A stretch of DNA of 64,000 bases from Mangifera indica (taxonomy: Eukaryota > Streptophyta > Magnoliopsida > Sapindales > Anacardiaceae). This document shows, piece by piece, positions 36,701 through 48,300 of the stretch (positions are counted from its first letter, which is position 1; the number at the start of each line of letters is the position of its first letter). The notes under the pieces were generated by a model. It ran no database searches. It was not told where the DNA came from and saw nothing but the letters and a program-made list of their open reading frames with translations. A program made the position numbers and the translations under genes. Location of the stretch: the NCBI RefSeq assembly GCF_011075055.1, contig NC_058137.1:14431463-14495462 (forward strand). Reading direction: 5' to 3'.

Positions 36701-37401
36701 TTATCAACCTATAGAGGCGTAGGATTTTCTAAGATGAATCCAAGTCGAATTTGATCTGGATTGAGGTTTTTGATCTTAGAAAGGTTTTTAGGCATGAAAG
36801 TATTCTTTATGATACTTAGGGACTAAAGTGAAATAATTTTAAGTGGTTAAGGTTGTATGTAAAAAGTTATAAGTTGGAGTAGATTTATCTAGTTGGATAA
36901 ATTCAAACTCGGTGCATTATTCCATATGGGCCACTAAATTTAAATAAAAATGAAATAATTTATAAGTTATCTAATAATATATATATGGTAGGCCCATCCA
37001 ATTGCATATAATATGCATGCACAATATAACATGGAATATGTACGAATAGACTTTGTATAAAACATAAACTTCTCACATAAGAATATAAACCCATATGGTT
37101 AAGGCCTTGCAAGTATATACATATAAATACTTACTTTCTCATGATTTCACATGAGAAGAAAAATTATGGTGACACACCACACATACTTTTCTGCTCATGG
37201 GAGAATGTAAAAGGCACACATTATGTTCATTAAAATAAAAAGAGAAATCCTTCCATCGTATCCTCTTATATATTAAAGGATAATTATTCCTAGCTATGAC
37301 TATTCATCCAAAAGTAACAAACCATTGTCATAGTTCTAGCAAATTTTTTAGCATGGTTTTTGCCTGTAATCAATTTGTAATCCATGTGGATACCAAGGTT
37401 T
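36701..37401. other. unassigned AT-rich DNA
   Basis: No coding frame or clear match to the families here. A GGATACCAAGG motif close to the right end resembles one in the family B U5 region, so this could be an old LTR; support is weak. The last five bases (37397-37401, GGTTT) are the left target duplication of the following solo LTR. Confidence 0.3.
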
Positions 37402-37424
37402 TGAAGGATTGAATGACCTAAGAA

Positions 37425-37444
37425 GGGGGGGGGGGGGGGGGGGG
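37425..37444 (+). repeat. G20 homopolymer
   Basis: There are twenty G in a row, followed by AGAAAGAGGGG. It lies near the start of the solo LTR C. Such a run can form a G-quadruplex and is prone to length change and to sequencing error. Confidence 0.95.
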
Positions 37445-37598
37445 AGAAAGAGGGGTGAATTAGGTAATTTAAAACAATTTTTACCAAATTGGAAAATTAA
37501 AACAATTTATTCAAATCAATGAATATTGCCTATTTTTAATCTAATTTATGAGAATAACAAAAAATATTTTAAATAATCAATAAAATCAAAATAACAAA

Positions 37599-38422
37599 GG
37601 CCAAAGGACTATTTCCTACCCAAGGTATGCTACAATGTCAAATGTCCCCCCTTTATCTATGATAACACCAAATGCCCACCCATCAACAGTTAAAATTAAC
37701 GGCAATAAGGGTAAAATTATTATTTTCTCTATAATATTAAAAATAAACTAAAATATAATCTCTTTTTGCCCCCATAAATTTTAAAAACTAAAAGTTTCCC
37801 CTGACCTAAGTTTTAAAAAATGGTAGTTTTACCCTAGGGTTTCGATTTGAAATCTCCAGCTCCATTGCTGGTGGCCTCTCCCTCCTAAAGCATCCTCTCC
37901 CTCCGACGGTCTCTTTCCTCCCATTTGGACGCTTGATTAGCGTTAGACGTCTGATTTTCATCTTCCTAGATGAAGAGCTTCGTCGGGGAAGACAAAACTC
38001 TTTGTCTTCCCAGACAAAGACGATAACTTTGTCTTCGTCTGGAAGGACGAAGAACTTTGTCTTCCCCGACGAAGTTTTTCGTCTTCCACAGCTCTTTCGA
38101 CGTCGATCGGGCATCCAATGGGAGGAAAGAGACCGCCGGAGGGAGAAGATGTTTCAGAAGGGAGAGACCACCAATAATGAAGTCGGAGATAATACCAGAG
38201 ATCTCAAAACGAAACCTTAGGGTGAAACTGCCATTTTTTAAAACTTAGGCTAGGGGAAATTTTTAGTTTTTTAAGTTTAGGGGGGCAAAATGAGATAAAA
38301 TTTCAAGGGGTTAGGGTTCCGTTAATTTTAACTGCTAATGGGTGGGTATTTGGTATTATCATAGATAAAGGGGGGACACTTGACATTGCAGCATACCTTG
38401 GGTGGGAAATAGTCTTTTGGCT
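37599..38422. mobile_element. foldback / long-TIR DNA transposon, copy 3
   Basis: The 824-bp element starts GGCCAAAGGACTATTTCC and ends GGAAATAGTCTTTTGGCT. It is flanked by a perfect 9-bp duplication AATAACAAA (37590-37598, 38423-38431). The arms span about 37599-38000 and 38040-38422. Translating both arms outward gives almost the same peptide (PRVKLPFFKT at the end of frames on both strands, preceded by GRKET and CFRRERPP). This shows the arms are inverted repeats rather than genes. The centre is a cluster of GAAGAC/GTCTTC hairpins that is richer in GC than its surroundings. It is inserted in solo LTR C. Confidence 0.88.
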
Positions 38423-39660
38423 AATAACAAAATATAAAGTATGAGTTTAAGAGAAGAGAAAATTAAACACTTGATATATAGTGGTTCGGCTCAACCCGGC
38501 CTACGTCCATTCCTCCAAGCTTTCTCCCTTGGAGTATTCCACTAATATTTGGTTGACCAAAAACTCAACCAAGCTTTTCTTCACAACAAAATAACTTCCA
38601 AGGTGCTATTAACCTTTACAAGTGTTAAACCTCAATTTTTTTCACTAGAAAATTTCTAATCTCTCAAAGAGTGAACCTCACTATTTTATAGTACGAATTT
38701 CAGTGTAAATTCGAAGTATGATCTTTCTCAAAGAGTGTATATGAAAGATTAAGCTTAGTACAACCCAATACAAAATGAAATTACAAAGTATATAAGTAAG
38801 GGTTTTAATTAGAGAAGAGAATTTACAAGTGAATAGCTCAAAACTAATTTGCTCTCAAATATGTGAAATTTTTTGATGGAAAAAGTTCATTTCAAATGAG
38901 GAAAGTTACCGTTGTGCACAAAGACTAGCAGTTTTAGTTTTCTAGAAAATGCACAATTCAGTCAATCGGATGTAATTCGATCAACCGGATATGACGTGGT
39001 ACTAGCCGTTAGAAAGTTTAAACCAAAATTCGATCGATCGGATTTAATTCGGTTAACTGAATTTTTGAAAGCCAAAATACATGGCTTCTAGATAATTCGA
39101 AAACTGCCATTGAAGAATTCGATCGGTCAAATTGGTCGATCGAATTTTATTGTTTTTACCCCCTAGATTTTTAAAAATTACAATTTGACCTCTAAAACTT
39201 TGAAAAGTGACAATTTAACCCATTTTTGAAAATTCTTTCAAAACCAACTTTAAGATATGAAAATGTAGTTCACAAAACTTCATCATTTTAAATGAATTAA
39301 TAAACTTTGGTGAGAAATTGGCTTAACCCAATAAGTTTGAAAAATGACATTTTAACCTAAAATGTGAAAGATATGAGAATGAGTTTTCAAGTAAGCTATC
39401 CCTTGCAAAAAAATATTCTAATCAAAACGAATGCTCCAAATTACAAATATATCTACCTTAAACTTGAGTTTTTCTTCAAATCTTCAAGAATTCTTCAATT
39501 GAGTATTCTCTTTCATTTTTATCTTGAAACTCTTTCAAGTGCATTAGATAAATTCTTGCAATCTAAGCTCACACTCAAGTAAAACCATTAGTTAATATGT
39601 TTAGGGACATATTAGTTTGTTATCATTAAAATAAGAGCATAATGACTCCTTGAGTCAACA

Positions 39661-39850
39661 GGTTTAGGCTTACTTTGGGTTTTGGGAGCAATTTCGCAAT
39701 CTATCTATATTAATGGAAGTTAAAGGAGTCGTTTGCACAAGTATATTATATAAACACCATATGAGTGTTAACAACATCTTTGTGAATTAATTATCCTACA
39801 AGGGTCTGTTTGTTTATTAATTACATTTTAAAAACAATATTCCACTGCCT
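39661..39850. other. short unassigned segment right of solo LTR C
   Basis: It begins with the right GGTTT duplication and continues the DNA that lay left of the solo LTR. No feature is recognised before the antisense RT fragment at 39851. Confidence 0.3.
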
Positions 39851-40197
39851 AAAGGCCCGAATTCCCTAGAAACTATACTCTCATTGACCTTCTTATACAC
39901 ACATGACTTATCTTCATTTTTGATAAAGCAAAAGTCTCGTACAACTTCATCAAAATGAATATTTTAGCTTTTGAAAGCTTGTTTAAGCCCATATATAGAC
40001 TTTTATAACTTGCATACTTTATTAGCCTATCCAACAAGAACAAAACCATTTGGTTATGCCATATAGACATCGTTTATATGGTTACCATTTAGGAAGACAA
40101 TTTTGACATCTATTTGAAAGATTTCATAGTCATGGTATTTAGCAATAGTAGACATAAACCTAATAGACATAAACATATCGATTGGTGAAAAGGTTTC
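39851..40197 (-). pseudogene. E6: copia family B RT fragment, separated part
   Basis: The minus strand reads SPI-type box, DVKIVFLNGN-type core, then KVYKLQKSIYGLKQ- and FHFDEVV-type pieces, ending at about 39851 with a CVYKKVNESI-like stretch just before where YVDD should follow. The catalytic box, thumb and RNase H are missing. The upstream RT N-terminus continues at 42328 beyond a solo LTR that interrupts the codon region GETF. Confidence 0.75.
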
Positions 40198-42327
40198 TGT
40201 AACACTCCTATTTAGATACATACCCTTAATAGAAAGGTATCAAAAGCAAAGTGTACAACTAGACTATTTAAATACTTTAATGCATGATCATAATTATTAA
40301 GCGTCCAAAAAGGTTATGTAATAAAAACACTTTATAAGTCAAACTCATAAAATAATAATAATTATTTGAAAATCTCTATTATAAAATAAGTGTATCAATG
40401 TTTCTAAAAAAACTGACAACAATAATAACAAGCTTATGTTCGCTAATATTGAAATGAAATAAGTGCCCTTTTCATCGTGCAATTGCTCATTGGACCATTA
40501 GATCTCTGTCTACCCTGTTACTCACCTCTACCTGTAAAACATACATAGAAAATGCATACGTAAAACTTAGTAAATGGAGACCTTTCGACATCCATGGTTA
40601 TTAAACTATTTGGTGGTTAAATTCCCATTTCATTTGCAAGCTAACTATTGTCACACTACGACACCTCGGTGCCTTGACATGAGTTGTCCACTGAAGTTGT
40701 GTAAACCTAAGTTGGAATTGACATATCTGATGCCGTAGTGAAAACTACTATAGTGCCTTCCATATATGCCAAATGGCCTATTACGCTATCTAACTGAGAC
40801 ACTTTGATCATACAAGGGAATATTTGATAGCATTTTTTTCCTTTACCACATAAGTTGATCAAAACTGCTAATTAGCCATCCGAACATGGCCCTTACCTTG
40901 GGTGCATATGTGGAGTATCTCACTAATCACATAAGGAATATCTAAAAGTCATATCCTTACCATAGACATATGAATTGAATTGAGTGGCTATATGTCTTGG
41001 TACCAAGTGCATGATGCACCTCATGGGTATGCAACCCTATTGCTTTTACAATTACCGTCACTTATGCACATTGTTGGTGACTATCTAGTTTGTGACACTT
41101 GCCTTTAGATTTTTGACTTTTTGACTCAGATTTGAGCTTGTGTCATTGTCCACACAGTCGGGTCCCTCATTTATATCTTAAATTTTTTACCCTCTATTAG
41201 CTCATTACTCTTTTTATGTAATTCTCCCCTCTTATGTACATAGCCTAGGAGTATAATCATCTTTTGACTTTTTCTAGGGGTACACAGTCATGTGCTTCTC
41301 AACCTACACCCGTGAGCCTCTTGAAACATATACACAGACGTGGCACGTGATCATGTATAGAGCAGATGCATACGGGGAGTTAACCTACGTGTATGAGCCA
41401 CACTCACATGTATTTGGATCTACGTGTATGAGCCACGTGTCCTCTGGCACATTTTGTTTATTTTTAAAAAGTCATACACAGACATGTGTCCTATACCACA
41501 CGACCGTGCATTTCTCCCCTTAGAATGAGCACGGGATCTTCAAACTTTTAAAATTTTGGAATAACACATAAACGTGTATGAAACCACTCATGACCATGTG
41601 TCACAATCTAGAAATAACACCTTAGGGTTTTTATGCCTTTCTAATTATGATCTTATTGATACAGTTGTAGACAATACACAACAATAGTTTCTATGTATCC
41701 TAGACATATTATTTTTATTATCTTTCTAACCAAAACACACACATATAGGAAATCGTATTGCATCAAATCTTTAAAATAGATAGAGATCTTTCAAGCCAAA
41801 ACATATATTTATCATACAATTCATAAACTAAGCATGTTTATAACTGTCTTATTCACAATCACAATTAAATCACCCTAAATTGTGTATTTAACAGAAAATG
41901 ACTTTGTAAAGATAATGATCTAGCAAGGAAATCCATTCCACTTACCTAGTTTCTGATGATCAAGTCTCATTTACATGAGAATTATAATTTCGATGATCGG
42001 TGATGACTTCTCAGATGATTATAGACTTCTTTCTCATACTTTCTCACTTTTGAGCAGTTGGGAAATAAAACGAATATGAGAAAATTAAGGTTAATCACAT
42101 TTTATTTTTATCTCCAAGACATGATACAAAGACGTGTATAAACCATACACGACTGTGTGTCTAATTGCACAACTAAGGCAACTTCTTATTTCATCGCAAT
42201 CATAATCTAATCTACTTATTGAGTTATGTTGACAAGACATGGGTGTGTACCCTTGAATTCATTAATCGCCATAATTAAAAACTAAGAAAAAACTAAAATG
42301 CCCTTGGGCTTACTTATGGGTGCTATA
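40198..42327 (-). mobile_element. TGTAACAC-type solo LTR (family D), minus orientation
   Basis: It starts TGTAACACTCC at 40198 and ends GGGTGCTATA at 42327; the two ends are inverted repeats as in many Ty3/gypsy LTRs (class assignment is inference). It interrupts the RT of E6 between GGTTTC and ATCATAGTC; flanking GTTTC and GTTCA suggest an eroded 5-bp duplication. Copies occur at 21763-22193 (same strand) and 57869-59680 (opposite strand). No coding frame inside is recognised; a frame at 41290-41523 arises from CACACG/CATGTG-rich low-complexity DNA. Confidence 0.75.
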
Positions 42328-44030
42328 GTTCATCATAGTCAATGTCATATTTTTGAGTGAAACCTTTGGCAACTAGTTATGCTTTATAGGTATGCACGTT
42401 ATTTTCCATATCAGTTTTCTTTTTGAAAACCCATTTGCACCCTATGAGTTTTAATGCTTTAAGTAAATCCACCAGATTCTATATTTGGTTCTGGTACATG
42501 AAGTCTATTTTAGATTTCATGACATTCAACCATTTATCAGAATCTAGACTTAAGACAACGTCATTGTAAGTCTTAGACTCATCATTAGAGATCACTAATA
42601 CATTATTATGCTAAGTCATAAGAAAAACAAATCTTTCTAACTTGCGACGTACTTGTATAAATTTACATAGCTCATGTGTTCTAAGGTTGTTCCTCTTGTG
42701 GTTAAGAAACTTCCTCATGATCAACTATCTATGATGACATATCTTATCTAACATCTATGGTATTTTATGGTATAAAAACTTTATCGAGATCCACCTTCTT
42801 CCCACTAGTCTTTTGAGGATAAATTCTTTCTCAAGGAACATACCAGTACGAGCTATAAAGACTTCTCATTTCTCTAGGTGGTAGAAGTAGTATCCCTTAG
42901 TTTCTTTTGGGTACCTTACAAAGATACACTTTTTGGACTTAGGGTTTAACTTGTTTGAAGTCAATTTCTTGACATAACCTTTACAACCCAAAATCTTCAA
43001 GTATTCTAGATTGGGTTTTTGCCTAGTCCATAACTCATATAGACTTTTATCCACAAATTTAGATGAGACACAATTTAGTGTATAAACAGTAGTTTCTAGG
43101 GCAAATCCTTAGAAGACATGGGTAGATTGATTGATAAAACTTATCATGGACCTGACCATTTTTATCAAGGTTTTATGTCTCCATTTAGATACACCATTAT
43201 ATTGTGGTGTACTAGATGGAGTGAGTTGAAAGACTATCTCATGTTTCTTTAGATATCCTTTGAATTCAACATTTAGATATTTACCTCCACGGTCATTGTG
43301 AAAGATTTTAATTTGTTTTCTAAGTTGTTTCTCTAACTCGTTATTAAATTCTTTAAATTTATCAATGCATTCAAACTTGTGTTTCAATAAAAACACATAG
43401 CCATATCTACTAAGGTCATCAGTAAATGTGATGAAGTAGGTTTCCCTATATCTGTATGCATTAGTATGGAGTCATACACATCACTTTTAATAATCCTTAT
43501 CAGTTCAATCACCCTTTCATTGTGTCCAATGAAAGGTGTTTTGGACATCTTGCTCGCTTTCATCGTAAGATTAGAAATCAAATTATTACAAGACTCTTTG
43601 TTCACGAAATCCTAATATACATTTCGGTTCTATGTGGCGTAACCTACAATTCCATAGATATATGGTATTTAGTTCGTTTACTTTCAAATGTTTATTATTT
43701 TGTACATTGAGAATTTCATTATTTAGTTTTAGAATGTACAAACCATTATGCAAATAAGTTGTTTCATAAAGAATATTGTTAAAGCTAATGGTTATAGCAC
43801 CACTGGCAATACAAAATGAATATCATTCCTTGTCTAAAACATACATAGAATTAAATTTTTGGAAATAGACAAAACATAATAACATTTATTTAACTCTAAA
43901 ATAAGCCTAGTAGGCAACTTAAGATAATAAATTCTTATAGCTAATGCAGCAATGTATGCTCCATTCCAAATCATTAGCGAACAATCTACTATGTTACAGT
44001 TCTTGTATACCAGAACAAATATAAGTACCA
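42328..44030 (-). pseudogene. E6: copia family B RT N-terminus, linker and integrase
   Basis: From high to low coordinates: pre-integrase 43640-44030 (IAALAIRIYYLKLPTRLILE, NKCYYVLSISKNL), integrase start 43384-43605 (MSKTPFIGHNERVIEL, then the first Asp as KSDVYD), core 43109-43396 (IKIFHNDRGGKYLNVEF with the second Asp, NGVSKWRHKTL with the third acidic residue changed to Lys). Next come the C-terminal part 42866-43054 (YELWTRQKPNLEYLKILGCK, KSKKCIFVRYP) and the linker and RT start. Frames shift between pieces. Confidence 0.85.
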
Positions 44031-44932
44031 CATCCTATGCCTACAAACTAGGATGAACAAAGAGAATGGTTTATCTCAATGACAAACATACTTGAAGTAG
44101 AGGCTTCAACTGTTTTCTTTTTCTTGTTTTCTAAGAAGGCCTTAAAATGTCTCTTCCAATGACCAACTTTGGTATAATAAAAAGAGACAACCCTTTCATT
44201 TCCCACATCACAATAGAAGCAATGTCTTTTTTTGGTTGTTTCTTTGCTTTAGGCTAGGCTTAGCCTTGGCTTTGACTTTACCTTTAACCTTGGATCTAGA
44301 TGCATGGGCTTTAACCACAAGCACATTAGTTGAAGTTACTTTTCATATCTCTTATTTAGCTTATTTGAGCATATATAACAATTCCTCAAGGGTTTTCTCT
44401 TTTTCATTTAAGTTAAAGTTCATGATGAAATTAGCCTACCATTTAGAGAGGGATTTCAACACTAGGTCAATGGCAAACTTATTATCCATGATGAAGCCCA
44501 AGCTCACCAACCGCTTAATATAGCTAATTATCTTGACCATATGAAGGCCAATCCTCCATTTGAAAGTTTGAAATAGAATAATGCACTTGACACCTTATAT
44601 TGTTCAACCCTCGCATGAATAGCATATAACCTTCAAAGGTGTGAAAGTATGGATGGAGCATCCATTTCCTCATATTGTTTTTGAAGCCTAAGTAACATGG
44701 AAGTTAACATGAGACACTGAACTTCCACGGATTCATTAAGATACTTATTAAAAGTATCTGTTTTCTCTTAGATGGTATCGAGAAAAGGATCACAAGGCAA
44801 CAATCCTCAAGAATGTATAACCACTTTTCCATACGTAGAATAATCCGAAGATTTTTGTACCAATCAATAAAGTTGCTTTTAATAAGCCTATTTTCTTTTC
44901 GAGAATTGATTGATACGTTGGGTTTAACATGG
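44031..44932 (-). pseudogene. E6 gag remnant
   Basis: The start is near 44932 (MLNPTYQSI). Capsid blocks are readable with stops: KYEEMDAPSILSHL-like, DLVLKSLSKW-like and MMNFNLNEKEKTLEELL. The Lys-rich tail and knuckle lie at about 44135-44290; the knuckle keeps VGHWKRH but has lost its cysteines (Ser, Tyr and Phe instead). It is the upstream neighbour of the E6 pre-integrase with nothing between, so this element shows the normal gag-pol junction of family B. Confidence 0.8.
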
Positions 44933-46790
44933 TGATAATTTGATCTATAATTTATAGATAAAGATAATTAATAATTTTATTCATAATTAATATTCATTTT
45001 AATTACAGATTTAATTAATTAAAATGCTCTTACTATTTTTCTCAAATTAATAACCCTCACTATTGTACTTGGAAAGTTCCAATGAACTTTTTAGTGGATT
45101 GAGACTCTGTCATATTAATTCTCCCTTTCATTTTGGCAAACAAGTTTAAATAATCGAATAGGTAAATTTCAAATTAATTACCAAAAGTCGTGATCTCAAA
45201 TTAGGTTTTGGCCCAACAAATTATGCAACCTTAAATATGACTCTCGGTATCAGTGAAGTGGATAGTACATATCATCTTGCATCGATAAATGCATTCTTTA
45301 CTCATACCTCTAATATACTTCACCTTCACTTTGGCGAACAAGCAAAGTATATTAGTTAAGTTAAAGCCAATATGAACATCTCATAATTTTCCACCTAATA
45401 GAGTTGTACCCTTTGCTTTGGCTAACAAGGGCTTAATTAGGGCATCATATTAGAAGACACTAATTTAATCTTAGACTTAACATTTAAATTAAGGGTTTTT
45501 AATTAATTGGTCTCATCAGATTTTATGTCGTATGTTAGGTGATATTTAGAAAAATATAACTATTCACATTCATTCAACAATATAAAATTAAAACGTGTCA
45601 GTACACAATCATAACTAATATCAAACCTGTCGAGTCAAGAGAGGTTTGACTAGTTAGGCTAGGTGAATATTTTGTCTTTGGGTGTTCATCTTTGCCTTTG
45701 CACTTTCCTCCTCCAATCTTTAATAATTACATGACTTTATTTTCTAGTTATATTATTCTAAGAAAATAAAATAATAACTTAAACTAAAGAAGAAAGGGAA
45801 TCAAGGCAAGACACGCATGCCCTAGTTGAGAATTACAATCTAAAGAAAATAAATATAAATAAATAAAATAAAAACATTCACATTGGTTCATTGGTTGTGT
45901 GTTGGGCACTGTGCATACATCATCCATACATACACTTCCAATTAAAATTAAATTTTAATTATTAATTAGCCAAGTATTAAATTACATATTTATCACTAAA
46001 ACTTTGTAAAATAATTGTTCAACCTAAGACTCAAGGAAATTTAAGTTTTGGTTCCAATTAAACGAAACTTGAACCAAAATCTAATTCCCAATCTCGAAAG
46101 GCACATCGAGGGCATGATTAAAGACCACTGTAAATGGTTTTTTAAAAAAATCATGGCTTAGGCAAAAAAAATTCCCAGCCATGCATACACCAACAACATC
46201 ATGAAACCTAGACAAAACTACCTAGACGAGTGGTTCCTAGTGATACATTAGCTCGTACCTTAAGAACAGGATAAGGCAAAGGCTACCCTGCCATATCCAA
46301 ATAGTTAAAGCTCAGATTGTCACCTTTGTTGACCCATAAAATAGATTTTGTCAAAACACGCATCACGACATAAAACAACCTTGTAGTATACGACACCGCC
46401 TTATTTAGTTTTCCTTATAGCTATGTAGGGTGACGTTTCTAATGTCAATTTCTAGACTTTCTAGTGATGGGAAATCTAGAAGTCAATCATTGTGTGAGCA
46501 ACGGTGGCACATAAACCACGCTTATATGATAAAACAACTATCAACGTTGAATTTGATCTTGTATCAACAATTAAACTAAAGAAAAATTTTGGCATAACCA
46601 CTCAATAAATTTAACATATCTTTACATTATTCTTGAACTCAACAAATTATGCAGCAACACAATTGCAAATCAATTTTACCAATTTTAGGGTTTTGATTAT
46701 TTATCAATTATATGCAATAACATATAAAAATTACCAAAACTTGCAAGTAAATTTTATGAAAGTATGCCTAAACAATGGCTCTGATAATAC
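44933..46790 (-). other. E6 leader and primer binding site
   Basis: On the minus strand, ATAGTATTATCAGAGCC (46774-46790) is a damaged tRNA-Met primer binding site next to the LTR edge. The leader holds one copy of the unit that is duplicated in E5 (about 45000-45490). The part 46045-46775 is the subtype-2 leader shared with 13311-14116. Confidence 0.75.
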
Positions 46791-47233
46791 TATAAGGTGT
46801 TAGGGCATCATTAAATTGCAACACAATAGAATTAAAAATTTTTAAAATATCAAAGTTCCTAAAACCCATCTAAGATACCCATTTTAATGCATAGATTCAT
46901 GAACATATTAAACACACGAAAGGTGTTTAGAAATTATACATATGTTATTTTCTCTTCCAAGACTTCACATGGGTATGCAAAGATTGCTATCCAACCTTCT
47001 TGAGGTGGAGCACAAATGGGAGGCGATCCAAAAAAAAGGTTTCTAGGGCTTTTGTTGACTAGATCTTGAAAATTAGATCATGACATGGAAACATGCATCA
47101 ACAAGATTCTAAGCATAGAGATGTGTCTTTTAGATTATGTGTTTAATATTCTTGTGTTAAAAAAAAAAACAAAGTGTGACTTAAGCTAAACACCTTTATT
47201 TATAAGGTGTGTATAAATCCTAAGTTAGTTAGG
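46791..47233 (-). repeat. LTR fragment of family B (5' LTR of E6, truncated)
   Basis: It is the U5 end of the LTR (compare 14117-14570). It is cut at about 47233, at a TTAGG sequence shared with the adjoining plus-strand pol (TAGGCCACATA). This suggests end joining at microhomology. Confidence 0.75.
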
Positions 47234-48300
47234 CCATATACGACCAAAATGTGTATTATGACTTCTTGAACAAACAATCTTTCAATCATTTGACTTCTAG
47301 TGTTATGATTAATACGAATCATGTCTACTAGGTAATTGGCCAAAGCACCTTTCATTGGACACAATGAAAAGGTGATTGAACTATTAGGGATTATACACAA
47401 CGTGTGTATGGGCCCTTGACAGTACACAACTAATATGGAAAGACTACTTCATAACATGTATTAATGACTTCAGTAGATATAGTTATGTGTTTTTGATGAA
47501 ACATAAGTTTAAATGCATTCATAAATTCAATGAGTTCAAGAACAAAGTAGAAAACAACTTAGAAGACAAATTAAAGTCGTCCGAAGTGAAGGGAAATAGG
47601 ATAGTATCTCAACTCACTCTTCTTGGTACTGTATAGTATAATGGTGGATTTGAATAAAAATGCAGGACCTTGATGGAAATGATTAGATCCATGATGAGTT
47701 TTACCAGTCTACCTATGTCTTTTTAGGGTTATACCTTAGAAATTACTGCTTATACTATGAATCGTGTCTCATCTAAATCTATAGATAAAACTCTATGTGA
47801 ATTGTTTCACACAATTTAGATTACATGAAAATTTGAGGCTATGAAGCTTACGTCAAGAAATTGACTTCAAACAAGTTGAACACTAAGTCTAAAAAGTGTA
47901 TCTAAAGGTTACTAAGGGATATTGCTTTTATCACCTAAAAGAGCAAAAAGTCTTTGTTACTCACATTATAATAGTCCTTAAGAAGAATTTATTCTCAAGA
48001 GAACTAGTGTAAGAAGGGTGAAACTCGATGAAGTTCTTGAACCATAAGATACTATATATGTTAGATAGAATGATATGCCATCACAAATGGTTAATCATGA
48101 TAAGGAAGTTCCTCTACTTCAGGTGGAATAACCTTAACATACATAAGGGTTACGTAAGTCTACACAAGTATGTCATAAACCCGAGGGATTTAGTTTTCTT
48201 CTAATTCAACATAGTAATGTATTAATTATCAATGATAATAAACCTAAGACATATGATGAGGTTATTTCAAGTCCAAATTTCATAAAATAATTGGATGCCA
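47234..48300 (+). pseudogene. E7: copia family B integrase remnant
   Basis: It enters at the GHIRPKCV part of the HHCC finger, so the pre-integrase and gag are missing. MTKAPF-like and IIH-N-V-C-M-GP follow; the codon for the first catalytic Asp is missing. FSRYSYVFLMKHKFK is at 47470-47510. Compared with E3 a piece of the core is deleted (the SDxxxEY region is reduced), so the D-D-E set is lost. The linker runs on to RT. Confidence 0.8.

Larger units (their letters stand above)
37402..39660 (+). mobile_element. solo LTR of a third LTR-retrotransposon family (family C)
   Basis: It starts TGAAGG at 37402 and ends TGAGTCAACA at 39660, flanked by a perfect GGTTT duplication (37397-37401 and 39661-39665). 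Without the nested foldback element it is about 1426 bp. It contains a G20 run within a CCTAAGAGGGGGGTGAATTAGG-type stretch and a GTGGTTCGGCTCAACCCGGCC block, both seen in large plant LTRs. It also has three degenerate AATTCGATCGATCGGAT-type repeats at about 38960-39150. No gag or pol is attached, so LTR-LTR recombination is the likely origin. Copia or gypsy class cannot be decided from an LTR alone. Confidence 0.75.

Noticed and set aside
37806..38248. Arg/Lys-rich frames on both strands as possible small genes
   Set aside because: They lie in the two arms and core of foldback copy 3 and mirror each other, as expected from an inverted repeat.
41290..41523. Plus-strand frame of 77 codons as a gene
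   Set aside because: Cys/His/Thr-rich translation from CACACG/CATGTG-type low-complexity DNA inside a solo LTR; no motif or homologue recognised.
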